A DNA stretch of 64,000 nt. It comes from CAYUMU01 sp964445985 (GTDB lineage: Bacteria; Planctomycetota; Planctomycetia; Pirellulales; S012-138). The position numbers were made by a program, and so were the translations under genes. The stretch is from assembly GCA_964445985.1 (NCBI GenBank), contig CAYUMU010000029.1, positions 1 through 64,000 of the forward strand, written 5' to 3'. The notes beneath the pieces were generated by a model. The model worked only from the letters and a program-made list of their open reading frames with translations, did not search any database and was not told the DNA's origin. Below are positions 45,167 to 53,925 of the stretch, piece by piece; positions within the stretch are counted from its first letter, which is position 1, and each line of letters starts with the position of its first letter.

Positions 45167-46531
45167 TCATACCTTGACGTGCGATTTCACTGCTGTTGGG
45201 CCGATCACGATCGAACCGTTCAACTCTGCCTTAGTGGAGCGGTTGGAAGAAAAATGGCCATTGATTCGATTCGGCGCGGCCGGAGCCCCGATCTTCGACG
45301 ACCCCACGTCGAGCAACCGAAGTTTCGAATCGTTACTTGGTGTCGCAACCACAATCTTGCTCCCTGGTTCCGCGCGGCCGCCATTTGCGACATATTCGTA
45401 CCAGCGAATGGCGTGCTCCTTGATAACTCCGTGATCCAATCGCCGTTTCGCCGTCTCCCAATTCTCCTGTGCGGCCTGGTCCACAAGCTCATCACTAGAC
45501 ACCGCGAGTCGAATCGCTGCTTCGACACTTTCGGGATCGTCTGGATGGACGATCGCGCCAGTTCGACCATCCTCGATCCAATCGTGCGCGGAGGCCGTGC
45601 AAGATTGAATCGGGAAGGATCCCATCATCATTGCCTCCAGAAACGACGTGCATACTCCGTCGCTAAGACTTAGGCTGATCGACATTCTCGCCCCGCCGTG
45701 CAATCGCAAAATCTTTTGATGATCGTCGGTCAGTGGGATCGTTTGAATGCGAATGCCTGTTCGTCCGTTAATCAGCCTCGCAACGTCGGCCACGTCTGAA
45801 GTATTTGGCGAATACACTCGCACTTGGTAATCCTGCAAGACATCGGCGCAGCGCTCAATTGCTCGAAGGGCCACGAAAGCCCTGCCGTAGAACTGCTGAT
45901 AGCCCTTGATGGCAATCATCCTTCGCTGCGAAGGGGGAACAGTGCGCATGGGCTCTATTTCTGATAGGGGATACCCTCCCGCGTTGGGAAGCACCGGGCC
46001 AAGGATCTCGCCGTCAAAATCGAAATCACGGCAAAGCTTTACGTCTCTCAGTGTTTCACAGGTGTAATAATTGCACTCGCGAAGTACACGCTTGACCTGC
46101 TCCGAGTGTTCATGCATCCGACCAAAAAGAAACAGGTCACTACCATAGTTGGTCACGATCCAAGGAGGACGTGGCCCACGGACTCGATGCATTGCGTCTA
46201 GAGTTAGATAGGCGCTATTCTGGATCGACAGCGAGTGAACGACGTCAGGCTGAACTCGTTCAATTGTCCTGGCAAGCACCTGGTGCGAAGAGTACAACCG
46301 GTTGTAGAACGGACGAATAAAGCGAGTTTTGGCAATCCGCCTGCCGATTCGGCGAGCGCGCCCTGCCTCGAAGATCCCATGGCATTTGACAGGGGGGCAA
46401 ACTGGATGCATTGCCGTGCCAAAGTGCGGAGCGCTATTGAAAAAGTGCAGATCCCAGCCCAATCCTTCAAACTGCTTTACCCAGCGGGCCGCGTGAATAC
46501 CGGAAGCGATCCCTACAAACAGTATCCGCAT
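45167..46531 (-). CDS. Glycosyltransferase family 4-like
   Basis: A 454-residue GT-B enzyme. It begins MRILFVGIASGIHAARWVKQ and has donor-side motifs VRVYSPNTSDVADVARLI, ISLSLSDGVCTSFLEAMMMG and HPDDPESVEAAIRLAV. The start at 46531 has AAAGGAG eight bases upstream. The C-terminal 60 residues are low-complexity and probably disordered. It opens a lower-GC polysaccharide cluster with the epimerase and two more glycosyltransferases. Confidence 0.82.
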   Translation of the reverse strand: MRILFVGIASGIHAARWVKQFEGLGWDLHFFNSAPHFGTAMHPVCPPVKCHGIFEAGRARRIGRRIAKTRFIRPFYNRLYSSHQVLARTIERVQPDVVHSLSIQNSAYLTLDAMHRVRGPRPPWIVTNYGSDLFLFGRMHEHSEQVKRVLRECNYYTCETLRDVKLCRDFDFDGEILGPVLPNAGGYPLSEIEPMRTVPPSQRRMIAIKGYQQFYGRAFVALRAIERCADVLQDYQVRVYSPNTSDVADVARLINGRTGIRIQTIPLTDDHQKILRLHGGARMSISLSLSDGVCTSFLEAMMMGSFPIQSCTASAHDWIEDGRTGAIVHPDDPESVEAAIRLAVSSDELVDQAAQENWETAKRRLDHGVIKEHAIRWYEYVANGGRAEPGSKIVVATPSNDSKLRLLDVGSSKIGAPAAPNRINGHFSSNRSTKAELNGSIVIGPTAVKSHVKV

Positions 46532-46779
46532 GGTCGAAACTCCTTTTGTCATTTTGCCGCACCCAACGATAAACTACGTCAAACGGTGCTTGTGATTGAA
46601 TGTTGTCCGTTGGTATTTCCCACGTTGGGCGTTCAGATCTCTGTCGGCTGTCGCTGCCGTTAGGCCCTTACGGGTTTGGATCGACAATTTGTTGTCGATG
46701 CACATAACCAATGAAATCTACTGGACTTAAAATCTGCCACGCAGGGGCCATTTGTTCCGGGACTGCGCCCGGAGCAAAC
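46532..46779. other. Intergenic region upstream of the glycosyltransferase
   Basis: No gene is seen. A TTGACG on the minus strand near 46580 could be part of a promoter but has no clean -10. Confidence 0.35.
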
Positions 46780-46862
46780 GTGGTTTCTTGCTCATTGCCA
46801 TCTTCGCAAGCTGCAGAGAAGTTGAGAGGATCAACGTGCGATTGCGGTTTATCCGCGTTAGT
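46780..46862. repeat. 83-bp dispersed repeat, copy B (diverged)
   Basis: It aligns without gaps to copies A and C: GTTTCTTGCTC, GCAAGCTGC-GAGAA and TTGCGGTTTA-CCGCGTTA are shared, with many substitutions between. In one minus-strand frame all three copies stay free of stops and read xFSAACxDxNEQET. Confidence 0.7.
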
Positions 46863-46991
46863 AACTGATGAAAAACAACTTCGGCGTTTCAGCTGTGCTC
46901 GCATGGCCCTGCCAGTGAAGGAATTGTAGAAAACCGGAAGTTATTTTTCGTGCGTTCCTTAAGTAACGTGCCCAACCACGGGCCCTAGCCC

Positions 46992-47927
46992 TCAAGCCGC
47001 CGCCTTTTGAGATTGGGCGACCCATTCAACGTACTCGGCCAGACCATCTTCGATGGCCACTTGCGGATTGAACTTCAACTGCTTTTCCGCCGACGAAATA
47101 TCGGCCAGACTATGCAGCACGTCTCCAGGTCGTGGCGGAAGATACCGCACATTGGCTTCCATTCCGCTCACATCTTGGATCAATGCCACCAGTTTATTGA
47201 TCGTGATCCGCCGCCCGCTTCCCAGATTGAATGCGCCCGATACTCCCTTGGCCATCGCGGCGTTGATGTTGGCTTGCACCACGTCGCGAACATTCACAAA
47301 ATCACGCGTTTGTTCGCCGTCTCCGAAAATCGTGATGGGCTTCCCTGCCAGATGCTGATAGACGAAAATAGGAATTACATTTCCATATTGATCAAACCGT
47401 TGGTGGCGACCATAGACATTGAAGTATCTCAGGCAAATGGCCTCGAAGTAGCCCAATTTCGCATAGGCCAAGGTAAGCTTTTCGGCCGCCAGCTTGCTGG
47501 CGCCGTAGGGAGTGTCTGGATCGATTGGATGATCCTCTCGAATTGGCAACTGCTTGAGCTCTCCGAATATGCCGGCCGAAGATGAGACAACCACCTTGGG
47601 AACGCCAGCGGCGCGACAGGCTTCGAGTACTCGAAGCGTTCCCACGACATTGATCTCCGTGTCGAGCAGCGGAAAGTCGATCGAGCGTTTATTGCCAACC
47701 GATGCCGCTAAATGAAAAACCGCGTCAGCGCCTTTAAATGCGGGCAGCAGCACATCGTCGAGAATGCTCGCTTCGACAAACCGCACATTCCGGCTGGGCA
47801 TCAGATTACTGCGGTGCCCACTGCTAAGATCGTCAATAACAACGATCTCATGCCCCGAGCGCTCGAGTTCCATGACAATATTGGAACCGATGAACCCCGA
47901 CCCTCCGGTCACGACAAATCTGGACAT
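46992..47927 (-). CDS. NAD-dependent sugar-nucleotide epimerase/dehydratase
   Basis: A 311-residue extended SDR protein. VTGGSGFIGSNIVMELE is the NAD-binding Gly motif, VVSSSAGIFGE has the catalytic Ser and YGASK the Tyr-x3-Lys pair; RYFNVYGRHQ follows as in UDP-glucose 4-epimerases. It probably supplies a UDP- or GDP-sugar to the surrounding glycosyltransferases. The ATG at 47927 has AAAGGG upstream. Confidence 0.88.
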   Translation of the reverse strand: MSRFVVTGGSGFIGSNIVMELERSGHEIVVIDDLSSGHRSNLMPSRNVRFVEASILDDVLLPAFKGADAVFHLAASVGNKRSIDFPLLDTEINVVGTLRVLEACRAAGVPKVVVSSSAGIFGELKQLPIREDHPIDPDTPYGASKLAAEKLTLAYAKLGYFEAICLRYFNVYGRHQRFDQYGNVIPIFVYQHLAGKPITIFGDGEQTRDFVNVRDVVQANINAAMAKGVSGAFNLGSGRRITINKLVALIQDVSGMEANVRYLPPRPGDVLHSLADISSAEKQLKFNPQVAIEDGLAEYVEWVAQSQKAAA

Positions 47928-48128
47928 TTTGAGACCCTTTCGTTTCGAGTGAGTGGTGACCTTGCTCAATTTCAGTGACTACCGCCCATGGTGGCTGCCC
48001 GCATTATCAATCGCGGACAAACCCACCTGGGTGGTCCCATTTCACTAGGATTGGTGGAGCGCTCGCGGCGATGCCCTTTCAAAACCCAAGGCAGGTGAGT
48101 TGGGCGCTCGACCGTACATCAAGATTTA

Positions 48129-49370
48129 TTAAGCAGACATTCGCCAGGCTGAAACCGGTAAATCGAGGAATTGCAGGAATCTGTCTCGTTGGCGTTCAAT
48201 CGACAAGTGTTTCTCAAATGCCGCGCGTGCATTCCGAGACCGCTGAATGTATTGCGCTTCGTTGGCAACCAAGCCTTCGATTGCGACGATAATGTCTGCC
48301 GCATTCAGCGAATGACAGCACGCGCCGGCATCTACCGCCGACACAAACTGCGCTGGCGATGCATATTCAGGAGCATGCACCAGCACGGGTCGCCCCGCGG
48401 CCAGATAGCAAACAAGTTTCGAGGGGAAACATTGCCGCGATTCCATTTTGAATGCGGAATCAAACCAGTAAGGGCAGTACGTCAAGTCGGATTCCGCGAG
48501 CAATACATTGGCGTTCTCCTGCGAGTGCCACCCAGCGAATTCCACGTGACGTCCCGGAACCTCTGGTATCGCCGCTTTGCCAAAATGGCGGATCTTTACT
48601 CGCCTTCCCGCTACTTGCCATTGGACCGAATCGAGAGCGGCAAGAAGCGCATCCCATTCTTGAGACGCATAGAGTTGCCCCGCCACCGCGATACTAATTT
48701 CACCGCGATTCCGCAATCCAACTGCCGGCGGCTGCGCGATCTTGGCGCTGGCGGTCGGCATGATCGACAGCGTTTCGACACCGTAGTCGCGGCGATAATC
48801 GTTCGCCATGTTGTCCGAAATGGCCGCACATCGTTGACTCATTCGAATCGCGTCGCCAAATTGGCGCAAGATGCCGCGACGAGAGATGGGATCGAACCGG
48901 AACTGTCGCAGCCACCAGTCGATGGGGTCGAAAACCTGAGCATAAAGTGGTACACCGAGCAAACGGGCCAGGGGGGCGGCCAAACGAATAACGGGGTCAC
49001 TTTCGAGCAGGCACCAAATCCGATCCACATGCGAAGCCCGAGCGAATGAGGCAATCTCAGCCATCAACCGACGCGTGTTCGGAAAACGCCTGCCATAGTT
49101 CGCCGCTATCGAAACGGCCATATGGCCTGGCTTGCGCAACAGCCAATTTGGATGACTCAACCACCGCCGGTTAGGCGGCGCAACCTGCTTCGTCTCATAG
49201 GGAATGTGGGCAAGTTGGGGTGGCAGATCGACGTCTTCAACAAACGTGCGAACCGCGTAACAGGCCAAACCATCGGACGGTAACAATTGCGCTAAGTTGT
49301 TGAGCGCGATCCCAGCGGTGTATTCAGCACAAGGCGGAACATCTGTAAGCAGGAGAACCTTGTTCGCCAT
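48129..49370 (-). CDS. Glycosyltransferase, paralogue 1 of a divergent pair
   Basis: A 413-residue GT-B-like protein. It opens MANKVLLLTDVPPCAEYTAG and has FDPIDWW, RCAAISDNMANDY, GQLYASQEWDALLAALDSVQ and SKLVCYLAAGRPVLVHAPEY. The gene at 50325 is the same length and matches it along its whole length (LLTDVPPCAE, RCAAIS, GQIYAQSEW, CFPSKL, YLAAGRPV). I do not recognise a named subfamily; GT4-like activity on a surface polysaccharide is inferred. The start at 49370 aligns with the paralogue. Confidence 0.75.
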   Translation of the reverse strand: MANKVLLLTDVPPCAEYTAGIALNNLAQLLPSDGLACYAVRTFVEDVDLPPQLAHIPYETKQVAPPNRRWLSHPNWLLRKPGHMAVSIAANYGRRFPNTRRLMAEIASFARASHVDRIWCLLESDPVIRLAAPLARLLGVPLYAQVFDPIDWWLRQFRFDPISRRGILRQFGDAIRMSQRCAAISDNMANDYRRDYGVETLSIMPTASAKIAQPPAVGLRNRGEISIAVAGQLYASQEWDALLAALDSVQWQVAGRRVKIRHFGKAAIPEVPGRHVEFAGWHSQENANVLLAESDLTYCPYWFDSAFKMESRQCFPSKLVCYLAAGRPVLVHAPEYASPAQFVSAVDAGACCHSLNAADIIVAIEGLVANEAQYIQRSRNARAAFEKHLSIERQRDRFLQFLDLPVSAWRMSA

Positions 49371-50324
49371 GGTTGTCGGATCTCTTTCGGATTCGATGGG
49401 CTGCAATTCTCGCGTGCCGAGCCTTCGCCTGTTCGGCTCAGTCTCGCGAACTTCCCTGTACCAGCACGGCCAACGTAGCGAGCCGCAATCTCCACAAACA
49501 ATCTGGCGCGACGCGTCACGAGCAAAAAGCTATTCTCAAACCGATCGATACGGTGCAATGCCAAAATTCCGGATCGATTTGAACGACCAAGTGTGTCGGT
49601 GACCACCGACGACGGGAGGACTATAGTAATTCCCATCGATCGACACACCCCCAATTAGCAGTGCCCGCGATAAAGAACCTGGATCGCTCGGCCGCAACCG
49701 TAAAGCACTTAATAGCAATGGGTTATGGAAGTGATCTTGTCGGCTGCCTTGCGTCGCCGCATTCATCCCAGTTCACCTATTGGACCTGGTCGCTTCAGTC
49801 GCGCTATGGGCTCGGGTTCCGGTGACGGCAAACCCACAGTATCTTTGTCGCCAAAGAGGCCGTGCAGTCGCTCGAAACTTCGATCTGACCGTATCTGCCA
49901 AGATACAGCTACTCCTACGTGTCAGACGGTAAACGCGCTTACCGATCCGTGCAGCAAACGGCTGCAAGCTCTCTTCCGAAGCGGGAGTAATTAATTTCGG
50001 GTGGAAGCACCCACCGCACAACCCCAAACCTACCCAACTTGCCAATGCACCTTAATGGCTGGGTGGAAGTAAAGTTCCGGCATCGAAAATGGCGAATAAT
50101 GAACCGAGCCCAAATCATATAACCGGAATAAACAATCCAGGTTGACGGCTCAAAGACGACAATTTATATGCCCACTCCCTTCTGTTGTCCAAGGATCGAT
50201 CGTTCCTCATCGAAGATTTCGAATTGCGGCCATTGTGAATTCGATTTCTGGGAACTTCCAAAAATCTCCAGCAAGGGGCAGGGCCTTCGGTGTTGGTTCT
50301 TACTACATAACGAAAGGGTTTGCC
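49371..50324. other. Long divergent intergenic region
   Basis: 954 bases separate the two paralogous glycosyltransferase genes. No protein gene is convincing. A good promoter lies at 50142-50170 towards the second gene; a TATAGT on the minus strand near 49622 is a weak candidate for the first. The composition is more AT-rich than flanks. Confidence 0.5.
50142..50170 (+). promoter_or_regulatory. Sigma70-like promoter of the second paralogous glycosyltransferase
   Basis: TTGACG (50142-50147) and TATATG (50165-50170) have a 17-base spacer. The start at about 50177 leaves a leader of about 150 bases. Confidence 0.6.
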
Positions 50325-51557
50325 GTGCGAAAATTCCTGCTCCTCACCGATGTCCCGCCTTGTGCCGAACTATCCGCCGGCATCGCATTGGCTAATCTTT
50401 GCCGTCTTTTTCCTCAGGGATCGTTATGCTGCTTTGCCGTTTCTTCATATGTGTCGGATTCCGATGTTGACTTGCCTGAAGACTTGAAATGGATTCCCTT
50501 TCAACGCGCAAAGGGACCTCGAGTCAATATGAGAAGCCGACTGGATTCCTACTTCAATCACAAATGGGTATCACCGCGAAGGCGTCGTGACATCTTGTCC
50601 GAGATCGTTCAATTTGCGCGGAGCCAAAATGTTGACGCGGTGTGGTGCATGCTGCAAGGCCAAACTGTCATTCAATTGGCCTTGCCGGTCGCTTCCATGC
50701 TCAATGCAGACCTCTATACACAGGTGTTTGATTGCCCTGAATGGAACCTCAGCTCAATGAAGACGGACCCGGCAACGTCGCGTCGGGTGATGTCGGAATA
50801 CCAGAACGCCATTCGCAACAGTCGACGTTGCGCCGCCATTTCCTGGCAAATGGCGAAAGATTATCAAGAGGCTTTCGGAACCGAAACCATCCCTATCTTG
50901 CCATCCCTTCCCGACTCGTTTGCCGTAAACAGCCCGCCCCAGGACGCGTTTAAAGACACGGTGACGATTGGGTTTGCCGGCCAGATATATGCGCAATCTG
51001 AGTGGTTTGCACTAATGCATTCATTGGACTTAGTGAATTGGCAAATTGGCGGCCGCGAAGTCAAGGTTCGACTCATCGGTCGCTACTTCGAGCTATGCAC
51101 CACGAAGCCTAGGCGGATTGAGTACCTGGGATTCCAGCCGCAAGAAAATGCCATCAAGCTGTTGGCGGAAGCAGACGTATTATATTGCCCGTACTGGTTC
51201 GACCAAGGGCACGCATATCTTGCCAAACATTGCTTTCCCTCCAAGCTGCCCACCTATCTTGCCGCGGGCCGACCCGTGTTCTTCCACGGCCCCGACTACT
51301 CTTCGACCGTTGATTTGCTAACGAAAACAAACGCGGGTGTCATGTGCCATTCGAATGAGCCAAATGAAATCGTCAGAAGCTTCCAAGATTTGTTCGCGGA
51401 TGAACAACTGTACCACCAACGTGCTCTCAATGCCCAGGCAGCTTTCAAGCAGTATTTTCAGCTCAGTGCACAACGGCCGTTAATGAGTCGATTTCTTGAA
51501 ATCGAAGACGACTCGCTTCTGCGAACTTCTCCAGACCTTCAACTTGTGGCGGCTTAG
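50325..51557 (+). CDS. Glycosyltransferase, paralogue 2 of a divergent pair
   Basis: A 410-residue protein starting with GTG at 50325 (AAGGG upstream), which aligns the N-terminus VRKFLLLTDVPPCAELSAG with paralogue 1. Shared blocks are FDCPEWN, RCAAISWQMAKDY, GQIYAQSEWFALMHSLD, VLYCPYWF and PTYLAAGRPVFFHGPDY. It is transcribed away from paralogue 1. A long open frame upstream of the GTG is not supported. Function is inferred as surface-polysaccharide glycosyl transfer. Confidence 0.75.
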   Translation: MRKFLLLTDVPPCAELSAGIALANLCRLFPQGSLCCFAVSSYVSDSDVDLPEDLKWIPFQRAKGPRVNMRSRLDSYFNHKWVSPRRRRDILSEIVQFARSQNVDAVWCMLQGQTVIQLALPVASMLNADLYTQVFDCPEWNLSSMKTDPATSRRVMSEYQNAIRNSRRCAAISWQMAKDYQEAFGTETIPILPSLPDSFAVNSPPQDAFKDTVTIGFAGQIYAQSEWFALMHSLDLVNWQIGGREVKVRLIGRYFELCTTKPRRIEYLGFQPQENAIKLLAEADVLYCPYWFDQGHAYLAKHCFPSKLPTYLAAGRPVFFHGPDYSSTVDLLTKTNAGVMCHSNEPNEIVRSFQDLFADEQLYHQRALNAQAAFKQYFQLSAQRPLMSRFLEIEDDSLLRTSPDLQLVAA

Positions 51558-51781
51558 ATTGGTTTGGGAAGAACGGCTGCGAGCAACATCGCCTCTTGGG
51601 CGATAAGAAGTCTCGGAAGGCCCGCTAGGCCCACGTCCCTCCCCCCGCGCCTACCCTGGGCGACTACCTCTCCCAACTTCCGCTCAAAACAAGGTACAAT
51701 CAACCAAGGGCGGTCCAGCTTGCCTAATGGTTGCGGCGGTTGGAGCGCCAGCGTCGATTATTCGGATTGCAGGGGAAAAAC

Positions 51782-53011
51782 ATGCTCCACATCTCTCGTT
51801 GGGCCTTCGTCATCTGGCTCGGCCTGGCCGCCGCCGTTGCGGCCCTGGCCACCGACGTTCACGCGCAGCGCGACCCGTATCAATCCCTTCGCGACATCCT
51901 CGTCCAACAGGCGATCGAAGCCGAAGGCGTCAAAGACCCCCGCGTGCTGCAATCCATGCGCGCCACGCCCCGCCATGAGTTCATGCCCGCCGACCAGCGC
52001 CGCATGGCCTACTACGACATGGCCCTCCCCATCGGCGAAGGCCAAACCATTTCGCCCCCCTTCGTCGTGGCCTACATGACCGAGCAACTGGAGCCCAAGG
52101 CCACCGACAAAGTGCTCGAAATCGGCACCGGCTCCGGCTATCAGGCAGCCGTGCTCAGCCCCCTCGTCAAAGACGTCTACACCATCGAAATCGTCGAAAA
52201 GCTCGGCAAAACCGCCGCCGCCACCCTCAAAAAACTCAAGTACGACAACGTCCACGCCAAACTCGGCGATGGCTACCTCGGCTGGCCCGAACATGCCCCC
52301 TTCGATAAAATCATCGTCACCTGCTCGCCCGAAAAAATCCCCCGGCCGCTGATCGACCAACTCAAAGAAGGGGGCCGCATGGTCATCCCTCTCGGCGAGC
52401 GCTACCAGCAATCGCTCTACTTGTACCGCAAAGAAAACGGCGAGCTCGTGGCCGAAGCCCTCGTCCCCACCCTGTTTGTGCCCATGACCGGCACGGCCGA
52501 AAATAATCGCGAGGTCCTCCCCGACCCCAAAAAACCTGCCCTCGTCAACGGAAGTTTCGAAGAAATTCACGAGCAGACCGGCAAGGCCCTCGGCTGGCAT
52601 TATCAACGCCAAATGACCGCCGCCGAAACCGCCGACGCCCCCGCCGGCAGCCGCGCCGCCGAGTTTACCAGCAATCAGGCCGGCCTCGGCGCCTTTGGCC
52701 TCCAGGCCTTTGCCGTCGATGGCCGCGAAGTGAAAAGCCTCAACGTTTCGTGCCAGGTCCGGGGGCAAGGCATCCGCCCCGGTCTGGCGCCGCAAGAAGT
52801 CCCCAGCGTCATCATCACCTTCTACGACGAAAAACGCCGCACCACCGGCGAAACCGCCGTCGGCGGCTGGCGCGGCACCTTCGACTGGCAAGCCTTCCAA
52901 TCCAGCATCCGCGTCCCCCCCACGGCCCGCGAGGCCATCATTCGAGTCGGCCTGCACGGAGCCACGGGCACCATCCTCTTCGACGACGTCGACGTCAAAG
53001 CCGCCCCCTGA
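51782..53011 (+). CDS. pcm: Exported protein-L-isoaspartate O-methyltransferase with extra C-terminal domain
   Basis: A 409-residue protein. After a signal peptide (FVIWLGLAAAVAALATDVHA), residues about 30-235 are a PIMT domain (MRATPRHEFMPADQRRMAYY, ALPIGEGQTISPPFVVAYMT, LEIGTGSGYQAAVLSPLV). Residues about 260-409 form a beta-rich module resembling carbohydrate-binding jelly rolls, ending TGTILFDDVDVKAAP. PIMT uses SAM, which is not expected outside the cytoplasm, so an exported form is odd though seen in planctomycetes. AGGGG precedes the ATG. Confidence 0.82.
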   Translation: MLHISRWAFVIWLGLAAAVAALATDVHAQRDPYQSLRDILVQQAIEAEGVKDPRVLQSMRATPRHEFMPADQRRMAYYDMALPIGEGQTISPPFVVAYMTEQLEPKATDKVLEIGTGSGYQAAVLSPLVKDVYTIEIVEKLGKTAAATLKKLKYDNVHAKLGDGYLGWPEHAPFDKIIVTCSPEKIPRPLIDQLKEGGRMVIPLGERYQQSLYLYRKENGELVAEALVPTLFVPMTGTAENNREVLPDPKKPALVNGSFEEIHEQTGKALGWHYQRQMTAAETADAPAGSRAAEFTSNQAGLGAFGLQAFAVDGREVKSLNVSCQVRGQGIRPGLAPQEVPSVIITFYDEKRRTTGETAVGGWRGTFDWQAFQSSIRVPPTAREAIIRVGLHGATGTILFDDVDVKAAP

Positions 53012-53161
53012 CCTAAACATGGGCAAATTGCCTGTCGGGTGGCACGCTCTGAGCCTAAGCGAAGGGCGTGGCGCAGCGGCAACATTGCAGCTATACTCAC
53101 AACCTAGGTCGGCGCCTGCTTACCATTTCCCTTTCCATACCTTTCCCCCCCACGCTGTTCC

Positions 53162-53755
53162 ATGCCGCGCGTAGCCAGCCTCGACCGCCACACGGCGGAA
53201 ACCAAAATTCACCTCGAACTCAACCTCGACGGCGCCGGCCAGTCCGAAATCCACACCGGCGTCGGCTTCTTCGACCACATGCTGGTCCTGTTTGCCAAAC
53301 ACGGCTGCTTCGACCTCAAAATCCAGGCCGATGGCGATCTGCACGTCGATCAGCACCACACCGTCGAAGACGTCGGCATCTGCCTCGGTCAGGCCATCCG
53401 CCAGGCACTCGGCGACAAGGCCGGCATTCGCCGCTACGGCCACTTCACCTTGCCCATGGAAGAAACGTTGGTAACCTCGGCCTTGGACCTCGGCGGCCGC
53501 TACTTCCTCGTCTTCCAGGCGCCGTTTCCCACCGAAAAAATCGGCCACTTCGATACCGAACTGGTCGAAGACTTCTGGCAAGCCCTGGCCGCCAACGCCC
53601 TTTGCAATCTGCACGTTGTCTTGCACCACGGACGCAACAGTCACCATATTGCCGAAGCCATCTTCAAGGGCGCCGCCCGCGCCCTGCGACAAGCCGTCGA
53701 AACCGATCCCCGCATGCCAGGCATTCCCAGCACCAAAGGCACCCTCACCACCTAG
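53162..53755 (+). CDS. hisB: Imidazoleglycerol-phosphate dehydratase
   Basis: A 197-residue monofunctional HisB of normal length. FFDHMLVLFAKHG, HVDQHHTVEDVGI and HHGRNSHHIAEAIFKG are the two metal-binding His blocks. It makes imidazole-acetol phosphate in histidine synthesis. No other his gene is beside it; recA follows after 170 bases on the same strand. Confidence 0.94.
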   Translation: MPRVASLDRHTAETKIHLELNLDGAGQSEIHTGVGFFDHMLVLFAKHGCFDLKIQADGDLHVDQHHTVEDVGICLGQAIRQALGDKAGIRRYGHFTLPMEETLVTSALDLGGRYFLVFQAPFPTEKIGHFDTELVEDFWQALAANALCNLHVVLHHGRNSHHIAEAIFKGAARALRQAVETDPRMPGIPSTKGTLTT

Positions 53756-53836
53756 CTAACGGTTCCCCTAACCCCTTACTCCCCGATACCCTGCAACTTG
53801 CAGCTCAAATCCGCGCTCCGTCTCCCAAAAAATCTC

Positions 53837-53909
53837 TTGCCCCAGCCAGTGAACGTCGATACACTATTCAAGTGTTCACTTCTCATATTCCCTACGGCAC
53901 GGTTCACTT
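53837..53909 (+). promoter_or_regulatory. recA promoter with three operator-like half-sites
   Basis: TTGCCC (53837-53842) and TACACT (53860-53865) are 17 bases apart. AGTGAAC (53848-53854) lies in the spacer; its inverted copy GTTCACT lies at 53874-53880 near the start point, and GTTCACTT recurs at 53902-53909. The arrangement fits a repressor that blocks this promoter, such as a LexA-type protein, but the site is not a known LexA box. Confidence 0.5.
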
Positions 53910-53925
53910 GGAGGACGGGATCGCG

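Noticed and set aside
53848..53880. Standard LexA box before recA
   Set aside because: The half-sites AGTGAAC and GTTCACT are 19 bases apart, unlike GAACN4GTTC or CTGTN8ACAG, so only a generic operator is claimed.
53068..53925. Long N-terminal extension of RecA
   Set aside because: It overlaps hisB in another frame and lacks motifs; GGAGG supports the ATG at 53926.
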